From Chrysopilus asiliformis (Eukaryota; Arthropoda; Insecta; Diptera; Rhagionidae), in NCBI GenBank assembly GCA_964034945.1, contig OZ035960.1:26213487-26277486 (forward strand): a stretch of DNA of 64,000 bases, given 5' to 3'. Under the pieces are notes generated by a model. It did not search any database. It saw nothing but the letters and a program-made list of their open reading frames with translations, and was not told the origin of the DNA. Numbering within the stretch: the first letter of the stretch is position 1; each line of letters opens with the position of its first letter. Below are positions 51,701-59,356 of the stretch, piece by piece. The translations under genes were made by a program, and so were the position numbers.

Positions 51701-52780
51701 TTTTAGTTTATTGTGTTCATTTCTTTAAAAAAAATAATATTTTGATTATGATAATGGCGACACGGAAATCAGCCAAAATAGCACCTTAAATATCTACACA
51801 AATTCAAAGCAAAGGCTGCTGTAAAACCCGACACGTTTGATTTTTACACAGCATGAGTTTTAATGAAATATGCCTTAATTAACTAAAACATGCGTGAGAG
51901 GCGGAACTAACCGTGAGATAGCGGAACTAACTTTTTTTATTAAAAAAAAAAAAAACTTTACCATTGAGAAATATTATTTTCAAACTGATCACATTCATTT
52001 GTTTGCACGGAGAGAAATTCTTAGTTCATTTTGCGTCAACTTCGTTTGTGATCAATTCAACTAAGGGCACATGGTCATTTATCAAAATGATACAATTTTC
52101 ATTGTTTAATTCAACTATAATTTGCGCGATTAAATCATAACGTTCATTGATAATTAGCGGTTACGTTCATTGTCAACTTGAACCAGACCGTTTTTTACGA
52201 AGTCGACAATTAACAATCAACATGATCGTTTGATCGCGTAAAGTATAGTTGAATTAAACAATGAAAATTGTATTATTTTGATAAATGACAATGTATTCTT
52301 AGTTGAATTAACCACGAATAAAGTTGACGCAAAATTAACTATGAATTTCTCTCCGTATGTGTTGAAAAATTTGATGTTATAATAACTCTTATTTTTTAAG
52401 TATTTCCAGTTTAAATTTAAATAATAACTTTTTTAATCCTTTTGATAATTTTTAGAATTTAATATTTTTCGTACAGTGTTCAAACTTTTTTTCCTTAAAA
52501 AGATTAAAAAGAATGAATTTTGAGAAATTAATTGGTTTGCTTAAAAATTGTCTGTTGACCAGCTTTCTACAGTCTATTTCCCCTTCAAATTCTAAATTTT
52601 TCTGATTATTTTTAAATTTAAAAAAAGGTTTTTTGAAGTGGAAACTAGCTGTGGAAAAAAATTTATTGTAAAAATAACTCACTTAAAACCATTAAAAAGT
52701 TTTACCAGTTTCTTCCTTTTTCACAAAAAAAAACTTTATATGCATTTTAGCTTGTCAAGGATCAAATACCGTTGAACTAA
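24773..52780 (+). CDS. LUBEL: LUBEL: linear (Met1) ubiquitin chain E3 ligase, HOIP/RNF31 homologue
   Basis: Twenty-one exon positions join in phase: 24773-24778, 30854-30928, 31150-31318, 31387-31535, 31597-31713, 32453-32809, 32869-33135, 33391-33640, 33715-34677, 35409-35686, 35744-35902, 36925-37182, 37403-37501, 37558-38041, 39542-43818, 47869-48135, 48190-48495, 48561-48712, 49303-49671, then 51011-51179 or 51394-51562, and 52751-52780 (TAA). The product is about 3,066 residues. Domains: Pro-rich SH3-ligand-like stretches ([15 protein letters not shown]); a B-box-like zinc finger near 93-133 (CALC...CEQC...CASC); an NZF near 705-731 (WECEFC...CAIC); a UBA region near 1050-1205; low-complexity acidic region 1211-2636; RING1 from C2691 (CELC...HQCCRDC); IBR (WCVQC...CPDC); RING2 (CPKC...GGCMHF, likely catalytic Cys about 2881); and the LDD that receives the acceptor ubiquitin. 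The family builds Met1-linked ubiquitin chains in fly immune and stress signalling. The first exon gives only Met-Ser before a 6.1 kb intron. Confidence 0.92.
26128..26224. repeat. 97-bp element with perfect 15-bp inverted ends
   Basis: AACCGCTTAAGTCGA at 26128-26142 is the exact inverse of TCGACTTAAGCGGTT at 26210-26224. The inverted similarity continues imperfectly inward (TTTTCATG / ATTCAACTTAAC). It is a probable very short MITE or palindromic repeat; no clear duplication is seen. Confidence 0.6.
27235..27600 (+). repeat. Dispersed repeat family A, third copy
   Basis: AAAAATGAACTACACCAGGG is followed by a GTCTGTCC/GTCTGCCC tract (27340-27400), GCTAGAGACTTGATATTTTG, a CATTAATGGG block, CTCCCCCATACAAACG and TTTCTCGAAAACGGTGAG. 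The module order matches 16040-16520. Confidence 0.65.
27658..27947. mobile_element. 290-bp pogo/Tigger-like MITE, diverged
   Basis: The left end CAGTAGAATCTCGATAATTC follows TA. The right end TATAGGCATTATACTG is followed by TA and keeps only the terminal CAGTATAAT of the repeat. Internally ATCCCGATAATTCGTA-like units occur at least five times, as in the 100-bp relative at 11200-11299. Confidence 0.65.
29160..30300 (-). repeat. Family D / fold-back-related repeat cluster in LUBEL intron 1
   Basis: 29195-29280 (AGCACATGAGTTTCTTATAC, ACTAGTTTACAT) matches 4200-4290. 29590-29760 contains GAGAAATCTTGTACACAGGC, GACAGACAGAAAGAC and the TTTTTCATGAATACAATACT block, also found inverted at 56400-56530. 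29800-30170 matches the two halves of the repeat that flank the transposon at 43981-46595. 30230-30290 matches 15640-15700 inverted. This is a useful intact reference copy of a family broken elsewhere. Confidence 0.6.
30457..30600. mobile_element. 144-bp PIF/Harbinger-like MITE with TAA duplication
   Basis: The ends CCCGGCCCTTACACG and its exact inverse CGTGTAAGGGCCGGG are flanked on both sides by TAA (30454-30456 and 30601-30603), a 3-bp duplication fitting the PIF/Harbinger superfamily. It contains a short direct repeat GACTGTGTCAGCGACTGTGT. It lies about 250 bp upstream of LUBEL exon 2. Confidence 0.8.
33715..34724 (+). other. LUBEL: LUBEL exon 9 with readthrough stop: candidate short isoform
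   Basis: The exon encodes Ser/Arg-rich sequence and the NZF (WECEFC...CAIC). A donor AAAG/GTAGGA at 34677-34678 joins it in frame to exon 10. If not spliced, the frame continues 15 codons ([14 protein letters not shown]) to TAA at 34722-34724. AATAAA lies at 35070-35075. A protein with the B-box and NZF but without UBA, RBR and LDD would result. This isoform is inferred from sequence only. Confidence 0.5.
35070..35075 (+). terminator. Candidate intronic poly(A) signal AATAAA in LUBEL
   Basis: AATAAA follows the readthrough stop at 34722-34724 by about 345 bases and precedes a GTGTATTTG... GT-rich stretch (35090-35110). It would serve the short NZF-containing isoform. Confidence 0.45.
37558..38046 (+). 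other. LUBEL: LUBEL UBA-region exon with readthrough stop: second candidate isoform end
   Basis: The exon codes for helical UBA-type sequence ([33 protein letters not shown]). The splice ATC-G/GTTAGT at 38041 leads to the giant exon at 39542 (G+AA = Glu). Without splicing the next codons are GGT TAG, so the stop at 38044-38046 overlaps the donor itself. AATAAA at 38291-38296 is followed by a GT-rich stretch. This would give an NZF-UBA protein with no ligase domain. Confidence 0.5.
38291..38296 (+). terminator. Second candidate intronic poly(A) signal in LUBEL
   Basis: AATAAA lies 245 bases after the in-frame TAG at 38044-38046. TTAATTTGTGTGTTTGC follows within 20-35 bases, the usual U/GU-rich context. 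Confidence 0.5.
39542..43818 (+). other. LUBEL: Giant 4,277-nt LUBEL exon: acidic low-complexity linker
   Basis: A single exon (acceptor TTTATAG, donor GAG/GTAAGC) codes for about 1,425 residues without recognisable folded domains. Visible features are Glu/Asp runs ([20 protein letters not shown] and [16 protein letters not shown]), Gln/Asn-rich tracts, a basic [11 protein letters not shown] patch, tandem [18 protein letters not shown] and [16 protein letters not shown] mini-repeats, and RIPVRT/RIPVRR Ser-basic motifs. It separates the adaptor half (B-box, NZF, UBA) from the catalytic half. Length and composition suggest an intrinsically disordered linker. Confidence 0.85.
43981..46595. mobile_element. 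2.6-kb TIR transposon with TA duplication in a LUBEL intron
   Basis: The ends are CACTGAAAGAAAT and the inverse ATTATTTTCAGTG, bordered by TA (43979-43980 and 46596-46597). The first 360 bases hold direct copies of a TTTGATGAATTTGTACGTAA plus TTCCTCATATTGATGAATAA unit (about 65-70 bp, three copies, 44125-44340). The last 400 bases carry inverted TTCATCAA motifs. A spliced-looking coding relic lies on the minus strand inside. It interrupts a family D repeat: the two flanks join to match 29890-29930. I cannot assign the superfamily. Confidence 0.8.
44530..45560 (-). pseudogene. Unrecognised multi-exon gene relic inside the 2.6-kb transposon
   Basis: Minus-strand coding blocks with GT-AG borders: about 45487-45560 ([19 protein letters not shown]), 45256-45423 ([20 protein letters not shown]), 45018-45183 ([20 protein letters not shown]) and 44530-44946 ([20 protein letters not shown], then [10 protein letters not shown] and [19 protein letters not shown]). 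The first two join in phase. The other two junctions do not, which points to decay or to a mis-set splice site. Composition is clearly protein-like. The last block resembles, from memory, uncharacterised proteins repeated in insect genomes, but I do not recognise a DDE, zinc-finger or other transposase motif. Confidence 0.5.
47381..47627. mobile_element. piggyBac-like MITE, copy 2 (TTAA duplication)
   Basis: A 247-bp copy of the element at 10576-10885 with the same ends (CACGTTGGCTACCAGCC / GGTAGCCAACGTG) and TTAA on both sides (47377-47380 and 47628-47631). It lacks a segment of about 24 bp in the left half and the extra ACCGGTGACTCACAT unit of copy 1. It lies in the LUBEL intron before the RBR exons. 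Confidence 0.88.
49672..51010. other. LUBEL intron within the LDD coding region
   Basis: A 1.3 kb intron between the RING2/LDD exon (donor CG/GTAAGA) and the first of the two alternative LDD exons. No open frame of note or delimited repeat was found. Confidence 0.5.
51011..51179 (+). other. LUBEL: LUBEL alternative LDD exon, version a (169 nt)
   Basis: Borders are TTCCAG and AAG/GTGAGC. It encodes [20 protein letters not shown] and, further on, [18 protein letters not shown] and IYKRELLK. It enters with one base completing the Arg codon CG-A and leaves in phase 0, exactly like version b. From memory, the DLET and IYKRELLK parts are closer to human HOIP than version b. Confidence 0.8.
51394..51562 (+). 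other. LUBEL: LUBEL alternative LDD exon, version b (169 nt)
   Basis: Borders are CAACAG and AAG/GTTAGC. It encodes [20 protein letters not shown], then [18 protein letters not shown] and EIYREMCQK. It has the same length and phases as version a, with 19 of 57 residues identical by ungapped hand alignment. Reading a and b together brings TGA into frame five codons into b. Confidence 0.8.
52007..52356. mobile_element. 350-bp MITE with very long inverted repeats
   Basis: The left ACGGAGAGAAATTCTTAGTT and the inverted right ACGGAGAGAAATTCATAGTT continue to pair for about 150 bases per arm (TTTTGCGTCAACTT, TTGTTTAATTCAACTATA). The element is nearly a complete palindrome. A target duplication is not evident. 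It lies in the last LUBEL intron. Confidence 0.8.
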
Positions 52781-53921
52781 AAATGATCGGAGAGATACTC
52801 AATGGACATTCTAACGAAATTTCTGCAGAAAAGGGGAGTTGCATCTCGCCGAAGAAGAAGTGAAGGACTATCAAAAACATTTAAACGAAATTAAAATTCG
52901 ACAGTTTTTTTTTTATTTATTTCCCTTATAAATACTAAAAAAACCTCTGTAAACTATTTGTTTAGAGGTCTTAGTCTATGGTCGAAACAAATTTCGAACT
53001 GACATGTTATCATTTTGTATTAAATTTTAAAAATACACTATTTATTATTTGTAGTACTTATTTACATTTTATTTATCGTAATAAATTTTTTCATGTGTCG
53101 TTAGATAATTTCCTTTGTTTATTATTTCTGAATTTCAGTATTTTTAAAAGTTTTAGATTTTACTAAGCGAGGAGTAAGCAAGATAGTTTCATACATAGCA
53201 CATTTTCATACGACTTTGAAATCCAATCTGGTTTTTTGAAACGAACCAAAAACCAGTGAACAATTAGAATTTTAGCGAACCATACACCGAACGAGTAAAC
53301 AAAAACTACTGAACCATTGTCATTTTGGGCGCATCAAAACAAAAATCAGAAATTTGTTTTCGGTTCATATTTGAATTTTTAAAATACATATACATTTTTT
53401 ATTATCTTCTATTATCGACCATTTAGAGTCTAGGAGTTTTCTACGTTTATCTCGTACCCAAACCAAGAAACCATTTCCGTACCCTGTATCTCAAAAAATA
53501 TAATTAAAATGATCAGGAAACGCAAAAACCCCTGAACAAGAACCAAAAACCACTGAACCATTAAAATGTTGGCACATCAAAACCATTTTTTTTAAATTTT
53601 AGTACCCAAAACCAAAATCAATTTTTTTTTAATTTTGGAAAGTAAAACCAGAACTAAATTCTCAAATTTTAGGAACCAAAACCAGAAATCCAATTCCCCC
53701 TTGAACCAAAGTCGAGCCAAAGTCGAACCAAAGTCAAACCACACTCAGAAAACGTTGATTTGTATTTCTGCTTTCAACACAACACATTAAAAAAATTCGA
53801 TTTACGAGTTAATTTTTAACAAAAGAATTAAGGCTAATTTGATCTCATTGCAAAGTTCTATACTTAAAAAAGTTACCTGTGCAGTATTGGTTTTTTAGTC
53901 TTTATTCGAAATCAGAACGAG
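52781..53921. other. LUBEL 3' UTR and gap before the DUF1091 gene
   Basis: The segment after the LUBEL stop holds AATAAA at 53080-53085 as the likely poly(A) signal. At 53220-53750 there is a degenerate array of GAACCAAAACCA / GAACCAAAGTCGA-like short units. No coding frame is supported. Confidence 0.45.
53080..53085 (+). terminator. Candidate poly(A) signal of full-length LUBEL
   Basis: The first plus-strand AATAAA after the TAA at 52778-52780, 300 bases downstream. An ATTAAA variant occurs earlier near 52888. Confidence 0.4.
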
Positions 53922-54607
53922 ATGCATAAAATCTGGTTGTTATTATGGTTTTCTCCATTTATATTTATTGAAGTGAATATTTTTTATAAGATTTGCTCTA
54001 CTGATAATTATAATTTACCTCATTTAGTCGAAAAACTCAATCAAATTAACAAAAGTAAGGGTTGTAGCAATGCTATCAAAAACATATCTTGCAGGCTTCG
54101 ACCAATAAACAGGGAAATTACCATGTTTAATGCAGACATAATGTTGGGACGCCCAATTAAAGCACTTCAGGTTCGAAATATATTTTTAAATACAGCTTAT
54201 TATCCTCTTTAGTTTCACTTACAGTTATTTAAGAAAAATAGCGTGGATTATAAACCATATCTAATTGATACAATAACCGACGGATGTGCGATGTTGTCTG
54301 ATAAACCAATTTGGACTAACTTTTTTTCAAATTTCGTGTTCAGGCTGATCAAAAAATACTCAAATGTCAACCATTCTTGCCCTTTAAATGTACATGAACC
54401 ATATTAAGCTATTAAGGAAAATGTCTAAAAAATTTAATATAATTTTTTTAGCATGATATCATGATCCGAAATTTTTCTATCCCTGGAGATAATCTACCAT
54501 TATTTGTGACTGGAGAATATCGCGTCAATTTTCGTTTCTTCGAAAATGGCGAGGTAGTTTTGATACAAGGTTTTTGGGTACGTGTTACTTCGGAAATTTT
54601 TGATTAA
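53922..54607 (+). CDS. Secreted DUF1091-family protein (fly-type)
   Basis: Three exons, 53922-54170, 54213-54389 and 54452-54607, join in phase 0 to encode 193 residues ending EIFD. The N-terminus MHKIWLLLWFSPFIFIEV is a clear signal peptide. The body has CSNAIKNISCRLRPINRE, then QLFKKNSVDYKPYLIDTITD and CAMLSD, and ends with a beta-rich GEYRVNFRFFENGE stretch, the pattern of DUF1091 proteins. That family is large in Diptera, has MD-2-like architecture and includes chemosensory members; individual roles are mostly unknown. Introns are 42 and 62 bases. AATAAA lies at 54684-54689. No sister gene is seen in the window, though DUF1091 genes often occur in clusters. Confidence 0.85.
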
Positions 54608-54683
54608 GTAACCGAAAAATGTAATGAAAGTAAACCAAAAGTTTTTATTATAAATTTACAAAAATCAAATTTTTAATATTTTA

Positions 54684-54689
54684 AATAAA
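54684..54689 (+). terminator. Poly(A) signal of the DUF1091 gene
   Basis: AATAAA lies 77 bases after the TAA stop at 54605-54607. Confidence 0.6.
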
Positions 54690-55257
54690 TGTTTGGGAAG
54701 GTATGTAAGCTCTTTTTATTAACATAAGACACCATTTACATAAATGTGAATTAAGTTTTCGGGTAGTCCACGACTATGTGGAACCATTGTACTTTATTCT
54801 GTGAGATTTATTATATGACACAAAATTCATATTGCGCGTCCATTAACAAGACCCCAAAAATTTGTTTTTTTTTTTTCTCTGACCAAAATCAATTTGATTT
54901 TTTCTAAAAGTAAACTTTTTCTGCGACACAAATTGCGTGAAAATTTTTATTAATTAATGTAGAAATCGCTAATTACAGCTCGCAAACCGTGACCATTTTT
55001 TTTAAATCCTTATTTTTAGTCCTAATAAACTGACTGTCGCTGTTCCTGATGAAGCTGCTGCTTTTTTTCTTTCTTTGAAGCTGCCAATCTTTTATCTCTA
55101 CCCCCTAAAAAGCCGCCAACAGAAAAATTTTTGATGGAGAAAGCTTTCCTCAAAGATACCTACCCCTAGCATCCATTCAAGGGACTTTTTTTAGCATGAT
55201 ATCCTTACAAAAATGCATTTTTCTACAATTTTTATTTTTTCTACAATTTTGAATATG

Positions 55258-57268
55258 ATAAAAAAATATCAGTTGTGGTCAACACAAAACTTTCTTCTAC
55301 AAAATCTACGACCCTGTGCAATTTACGCTAGAGCCCTGTCGCGTTGTCAACCTAAGACGACCTCCCAATAAATTGTTGGTTCATCCAAAAATATCAAAAA
55401 CGTACAAAATTTGAGATAACTTGAGAACGTTGGGCGCCATTTTATTGTGGATCATCATTACTGCTGCTACAAGTTTTTTTCCGATGGACGGTATTTTTAC
55501 ATAAGTTGTAGGGAGAGCAAAGAGATGTTCTTTCCGGCTAGCTCGACGGAAATGGGGGTGGTTCTTTGCCCTTGCTCTCTACCGTACGAAGATCACAATA
55601 AAAAAAAATCGTGCCTGAGAAGTTACGTATGCCATTTACCAACCTGAGACGGTCAAGGGGGGAAAGAAGGGAAAATAGAAATCCTGTCAAGCCATTACCT
55701 TACCGTGATCGTCGTCACTTCACACTGCACGCCCCTAAAATCGCTTAGCAGGACATACTAGCGTACTGGCTTTGTAAATCAATTAAAAGATAATTATTTC
55801 GCATAATATTCATATAAATTTATTTACTAAAAAAAATCAATCATAAATAATCATGTTTAAAGCAACCAAAAGAAACTCAAATCGAACCAAGATCATTTAA
55901 ATAAAATAAAAAGCTCTAAATAACGCAAAAAAAAAAATTTTACAGAATAATTCAAATTATCAATATAATAAAAGCATAAAATAAATAAATAAATAAGTAG
56001 ATCGAACCTAATAAATTAATTCCACATTAAGCAAACAAATTATGACGATATTGTAAAGGGGTAATTCATTTAATACTGTTTAAAACCAGAACATAAATAG
56101 CGCATAAATTCTTAGAGCTCCAAGAATCGTCGATCAGAAAGATAATTGTACGCAAATATTTGGCGGGAAAAAGCTTTAAAAAACGTATGTGGTATTAATT
56201 GTACAATTCCCTTAACAATAAAAAATTTTTTAAATAAAATGAAAACGAAAAAAAAACGGTTTGTTAGAATCAAATTGAATTTAAAAAAAAGGAACTTTGA
56301 AGAATGACTAACTTATGTAAAAATACCGTCCATCGGAAAAAAACTTGTAGCAGCAGTAATGATGATCCACAATAAAATGGCTACGGAGTATAATTAAGTA
56401 TTGTATTCATGAAAAATTTCGACCTCTTAATTTTGCCTAAAAAACATTTCCCGATCACTCCTGAGTCGATTGGAGTCATATTTAAAAAATGTCTTTCTGT
56501 CTGTCAGTCTGTCTGTCAGTCTGTGTACAAGATTTCTCAAAAACTAATAGAGCTAGCGCCATGAAATTTTATAGGCATGTTGGGTCCTGAAATGGGACGA
56601 TCCTATCAACTTTTGGTGGACATCCGTTAACCAGAAGTATCCAAAATGGCGGTTTTTCAAAAATCGCAATTTCGTTTTTCTCGATTTACTCCTAAACTAC
56701 GCGTTTTTTAGTGGCCTTAAGTATGACAAAACTTAGAGAAAATAAAATTTCCCACACTTTTGTCTTTAGCTATAACTCGATATCTCCACCTGTTATCGAG
56801 ATAAACCGTTATTTCCAAAAAAAACAGTTTTTTGCGATTATCTCGAAAACTAACGGGTTTTTGCTGACTGAATGTATGAAGTGAATTAATGAGAATGGCA
56901 TTCTGCACAATTTTGTTTCTTACCGTTATCCGTAATCTTTTACCGTTATTGAGATATTTTCATTAATATGTAAAGAATCATATATTTGCGAATAATTTGC
57001 AAACTAACGGTTTTTCGACAAATCAGTTAAAAGAATAATTAAAGATGTTAACATTTTCTACATTTTTGCCATTTACCGTAAATTGATATCTTTTACAGAT
57101 CTCAAGTTATCTCAAATTTTGTACGTTTTTGATATTTTTGAATAAACCAAGAATTTATTGGGAGGTCGTCTTAGGTTGACAATGCGACAGGGCTCTAGCG
57201 TAAATTGCGCAGGGTCGTAGATTTTGTAGAAGAAAGTTTTGTGTTGACCACAACTGATATTTTTTTAT
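55258..57268. mobile_element. 2-kb fold-back TIR element interrupted by another repeat
   Basis: The left arm 55258-55507 is inverted at the right in two pieces: 57100-57268 pairs with 55258-55425 and 56310-56386 pairs with 55436-55507 (for example TTACTGCTGCTACAAG versus CTTGTAGCAGCAGTAA). The roughly 710 bases separating the right-arm pieces are an insertion of a different repeat. The centre (55510-56310) has no supported gene. Parts of the arm also occur at 4200-4290 and 29195-29280, so the family is dispersed. Confidence 0.75.
56388..57098 (-). repeat. Microsatellite-led repeat inserted in the fold-back element
   Basis: It contains TATTCATGAAAAATTTCGAC, a GTCTGTCTGTCAGTCTG tract (56490-56525) and AGATTTCTCAAAAACTAAT, matching 29590-29760 in the opposite orientation. 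Multiple TTACCGTTAT / TTACCGTAAATTGATATC blocks recall 4620-4760 and 11000-11160. Confidence 0.6.
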
Positions 57269-57553
57269 GTTTCTATAGTGCAGCAAGTCAAATTAACACT
57301 TTGGCTAACTAATACAATACAATATTACAACCGTTGAAAAGTGAAACCTGAAAATTTAGGGCATGTGTGAAACGGGCTACACGCACGCACCATAAGATAA
57401 CCTAAGAAATAGTGGTGCTATTTCTTGCCTAGGCCGATTACCTTTAAGCTTGCCCTCGTATATTCCAGTGTATTAAAACAATATTAAAATTCGTTTTTTT
57501 TTTATTAAAACCTAATAACATGTTATTTTATTTATTGCCTAGTTACAATTTCT

Positions 57554-58867
57554 CTATCGCAATAACTTTTTTAACTTCTCGTTAGATGTTTGACTCTGTT
57601 TATTATTTCCAGATTTCAACATTGCAGCTAATTGAAGCAGGGCGTTGTTTTGTTGAGTTTTTGAAATAGGTTTTATCATATTATTTTTTGGATTACTATT
57701 TTTTACTTTCTTAATATTTTTTGATGTATTTAACAATGACTTAGAATTGTTTTTCCTCTTGTCTGTTGATGTTGATGCTCCTTTTTCCTTGAGTTTCACT
57801 TGATCCTTCTTAATAGAATCAGATTTCAGTGCTTGAATTTTTAAACCAGCAGATTTGTCCTTTTTTCTTTTCTTTTTTGATTTGTTTGATACTACTTCTA
57901 CCTTTTCAATATTATCGACTTCTTGCTCTTCTTTAATCGGTTTTTTAAGAGTAATATTTGTTTTATGATGGCAAAAGTTACAATGCAGTTCCTAAAAATT
58001 AAAAAAAAATAGTTTTTTTTAAATTTCCTCGACAGTTTGAAATTGCCTGTAACTGTTATTTTATGATTTTTAAAATTATCTACCTAAAAATGTCAGAATT
58101 GGACTTAGATTTTTGTCATTTTTGTGTGTTTTTGGAATAATTTTATCTTTTAAAATCATCTAATCCCTAATTCTAGGTAACATCCTCTAATAGATCTGTT
58201 AACATTTAACTTTGAATTTAAAAAGAAATTGGCATTTTGGTGAGTTTCGTAATTTAATGTTTCCTGTAATTCTGTAGTCCCCAAAACTATGGAAATTATC
58301 CAAGAAAATTGTATAAAAAACACGTTGTGGATCTTGAAAAACATGTGAATAGTTTTGTATGTCTGAAGTGTGGTGATTGTGAATACATGACAAAATAATA
58401 AATTTAAGCCAATTAAAAAAGTGTAATTTCCATTTGAAAAAAGCTAATTTCAATCCAAATCCTTACCAATAACGAAGTTATCCGTTTCCGGTACCATTTC
58501 GCCCGTTTCTTTTGCTTTTTCGTCAGAGCTTGACCTTCTATGAGTTTAGCAACTAATTTATTTGCTTTATTCGATTTGCATCTTGTCTGTAGGATTTTTA
58601 TATCAAAATTTCCGTCAATCCAATGGGTAGAACATTTCGAACACATTGAGCTTTCACCAAATTGCGATTTTGGTAAATTGACTTCGTATTTGGCGACATC
58701 CCGAAGAGTGTTTCTAAAGTTTAATTAATTATTTAAGTTGGTATGATGTTTATTACTATAATATCTTACATGAAATGTGATTTTAATAGTTTATTTACTT
58801 CCGATGTAGGTTTAAATAAGGCTGCCGCTTGCCACAGAAAGTTTATTTTGTTTAGGTGTTCCTCCAT
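57554..58867 (-). CDS. C18orf21: C18orf21/UPF0711-like protein, probable RNase MRP-associated factor
   Basis: Three exons, 58770-58867, 58467-58713 and 57554-57991, join in phase to encode 260 residues (ATG at 58867). The order of features matches vertebrate C18orf21: a short N-terminal helix (LNKINFLWQAAALF), a first Cys pair (MCSKCSTHW), a basic KKQKKRAKWYRKR segment, a second Cys pair (HCNFCHHK), then a long Lys/Ser-rich tail ending LQLAAMLKSGNNK...LKKLLR. The CxxC pairs probably bind zinc. The human protein has recently been connected to RNase MRP and rRNA processing; that role is transferred by similarity of layout only. The gene is divergent from COG4, with 489 bases between start codons. 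The poly(A) signal (AATAAA on minus) is near 57526-57531. Confidence 0.75.
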
Positions 58868-59356
58868 GTCGTTTGTTGATTGTAAACATAACCTCTGCGC
58901 CAACAGCTGATCACGGCATTACCAGGAAAATTAAACTAATACAAAAAATTATAGAAATATTTAAAAAAATATTTAATGTGAATTAAATGATCAGTAAGTT
59001 TTGATTGAATTAATAAATTTTAACGATTTGGAAACGCGAGACTTAATTTTTTATACTTAAATTTATTAAACTAAAATGGAAATAAAAAGAAAAGCCGAAA
59101 ACGTTTAACATTTTCAATTAATTTATTTTTTCCTATTTTATCGCCTGGTATTTGTAAGAAAAAAGTCAGTTTTATCCAATTTTTTGTACCAAAGAAACGA
59201 AAATTTAGAAAAACATACTCCGAAATTTCGGAGTTATTAATTTTTTTTATTTTCCAAATTGGCCCATCTGGCAATATTCGAATTTGATGACAACTAAAAT
59301 GTCAACGTCAACAGCAACAACAAGAAATCGAGAGTTTTTATGAATAATAGTGGAAA
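58868..59356. promoter_or_regulatory. Shared divergent promoter region of C18orf21-like and COG4 genes
   Basis: 489 bases separate the two start codons. ACAGCTGATCACGGC lies 30-60 bases upstream of the C18orf21-like ATG. AACTAAAATGTCAACGTCAA precedes COG4 at 59291. I see no clear TATA box. Two unrelated housekeeping genes sharing a short intergenic region suggests a bidirectional promoter. Confidence 0.5.

Noticed and set aside
54170..54180. GGTTCGAAAT resembling a tRNA T-loop box
   Set aside because: It is the donor region of a DUF1091 intron; no cloverleaf or A-box partner is present. I found no tRNA or rRNA gene in the window.
59071..59274. 67-codon minus frame between the divergent genes
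   Set aside because: It is AT-rich, unsupported, and lies in the probable shared promoter region.
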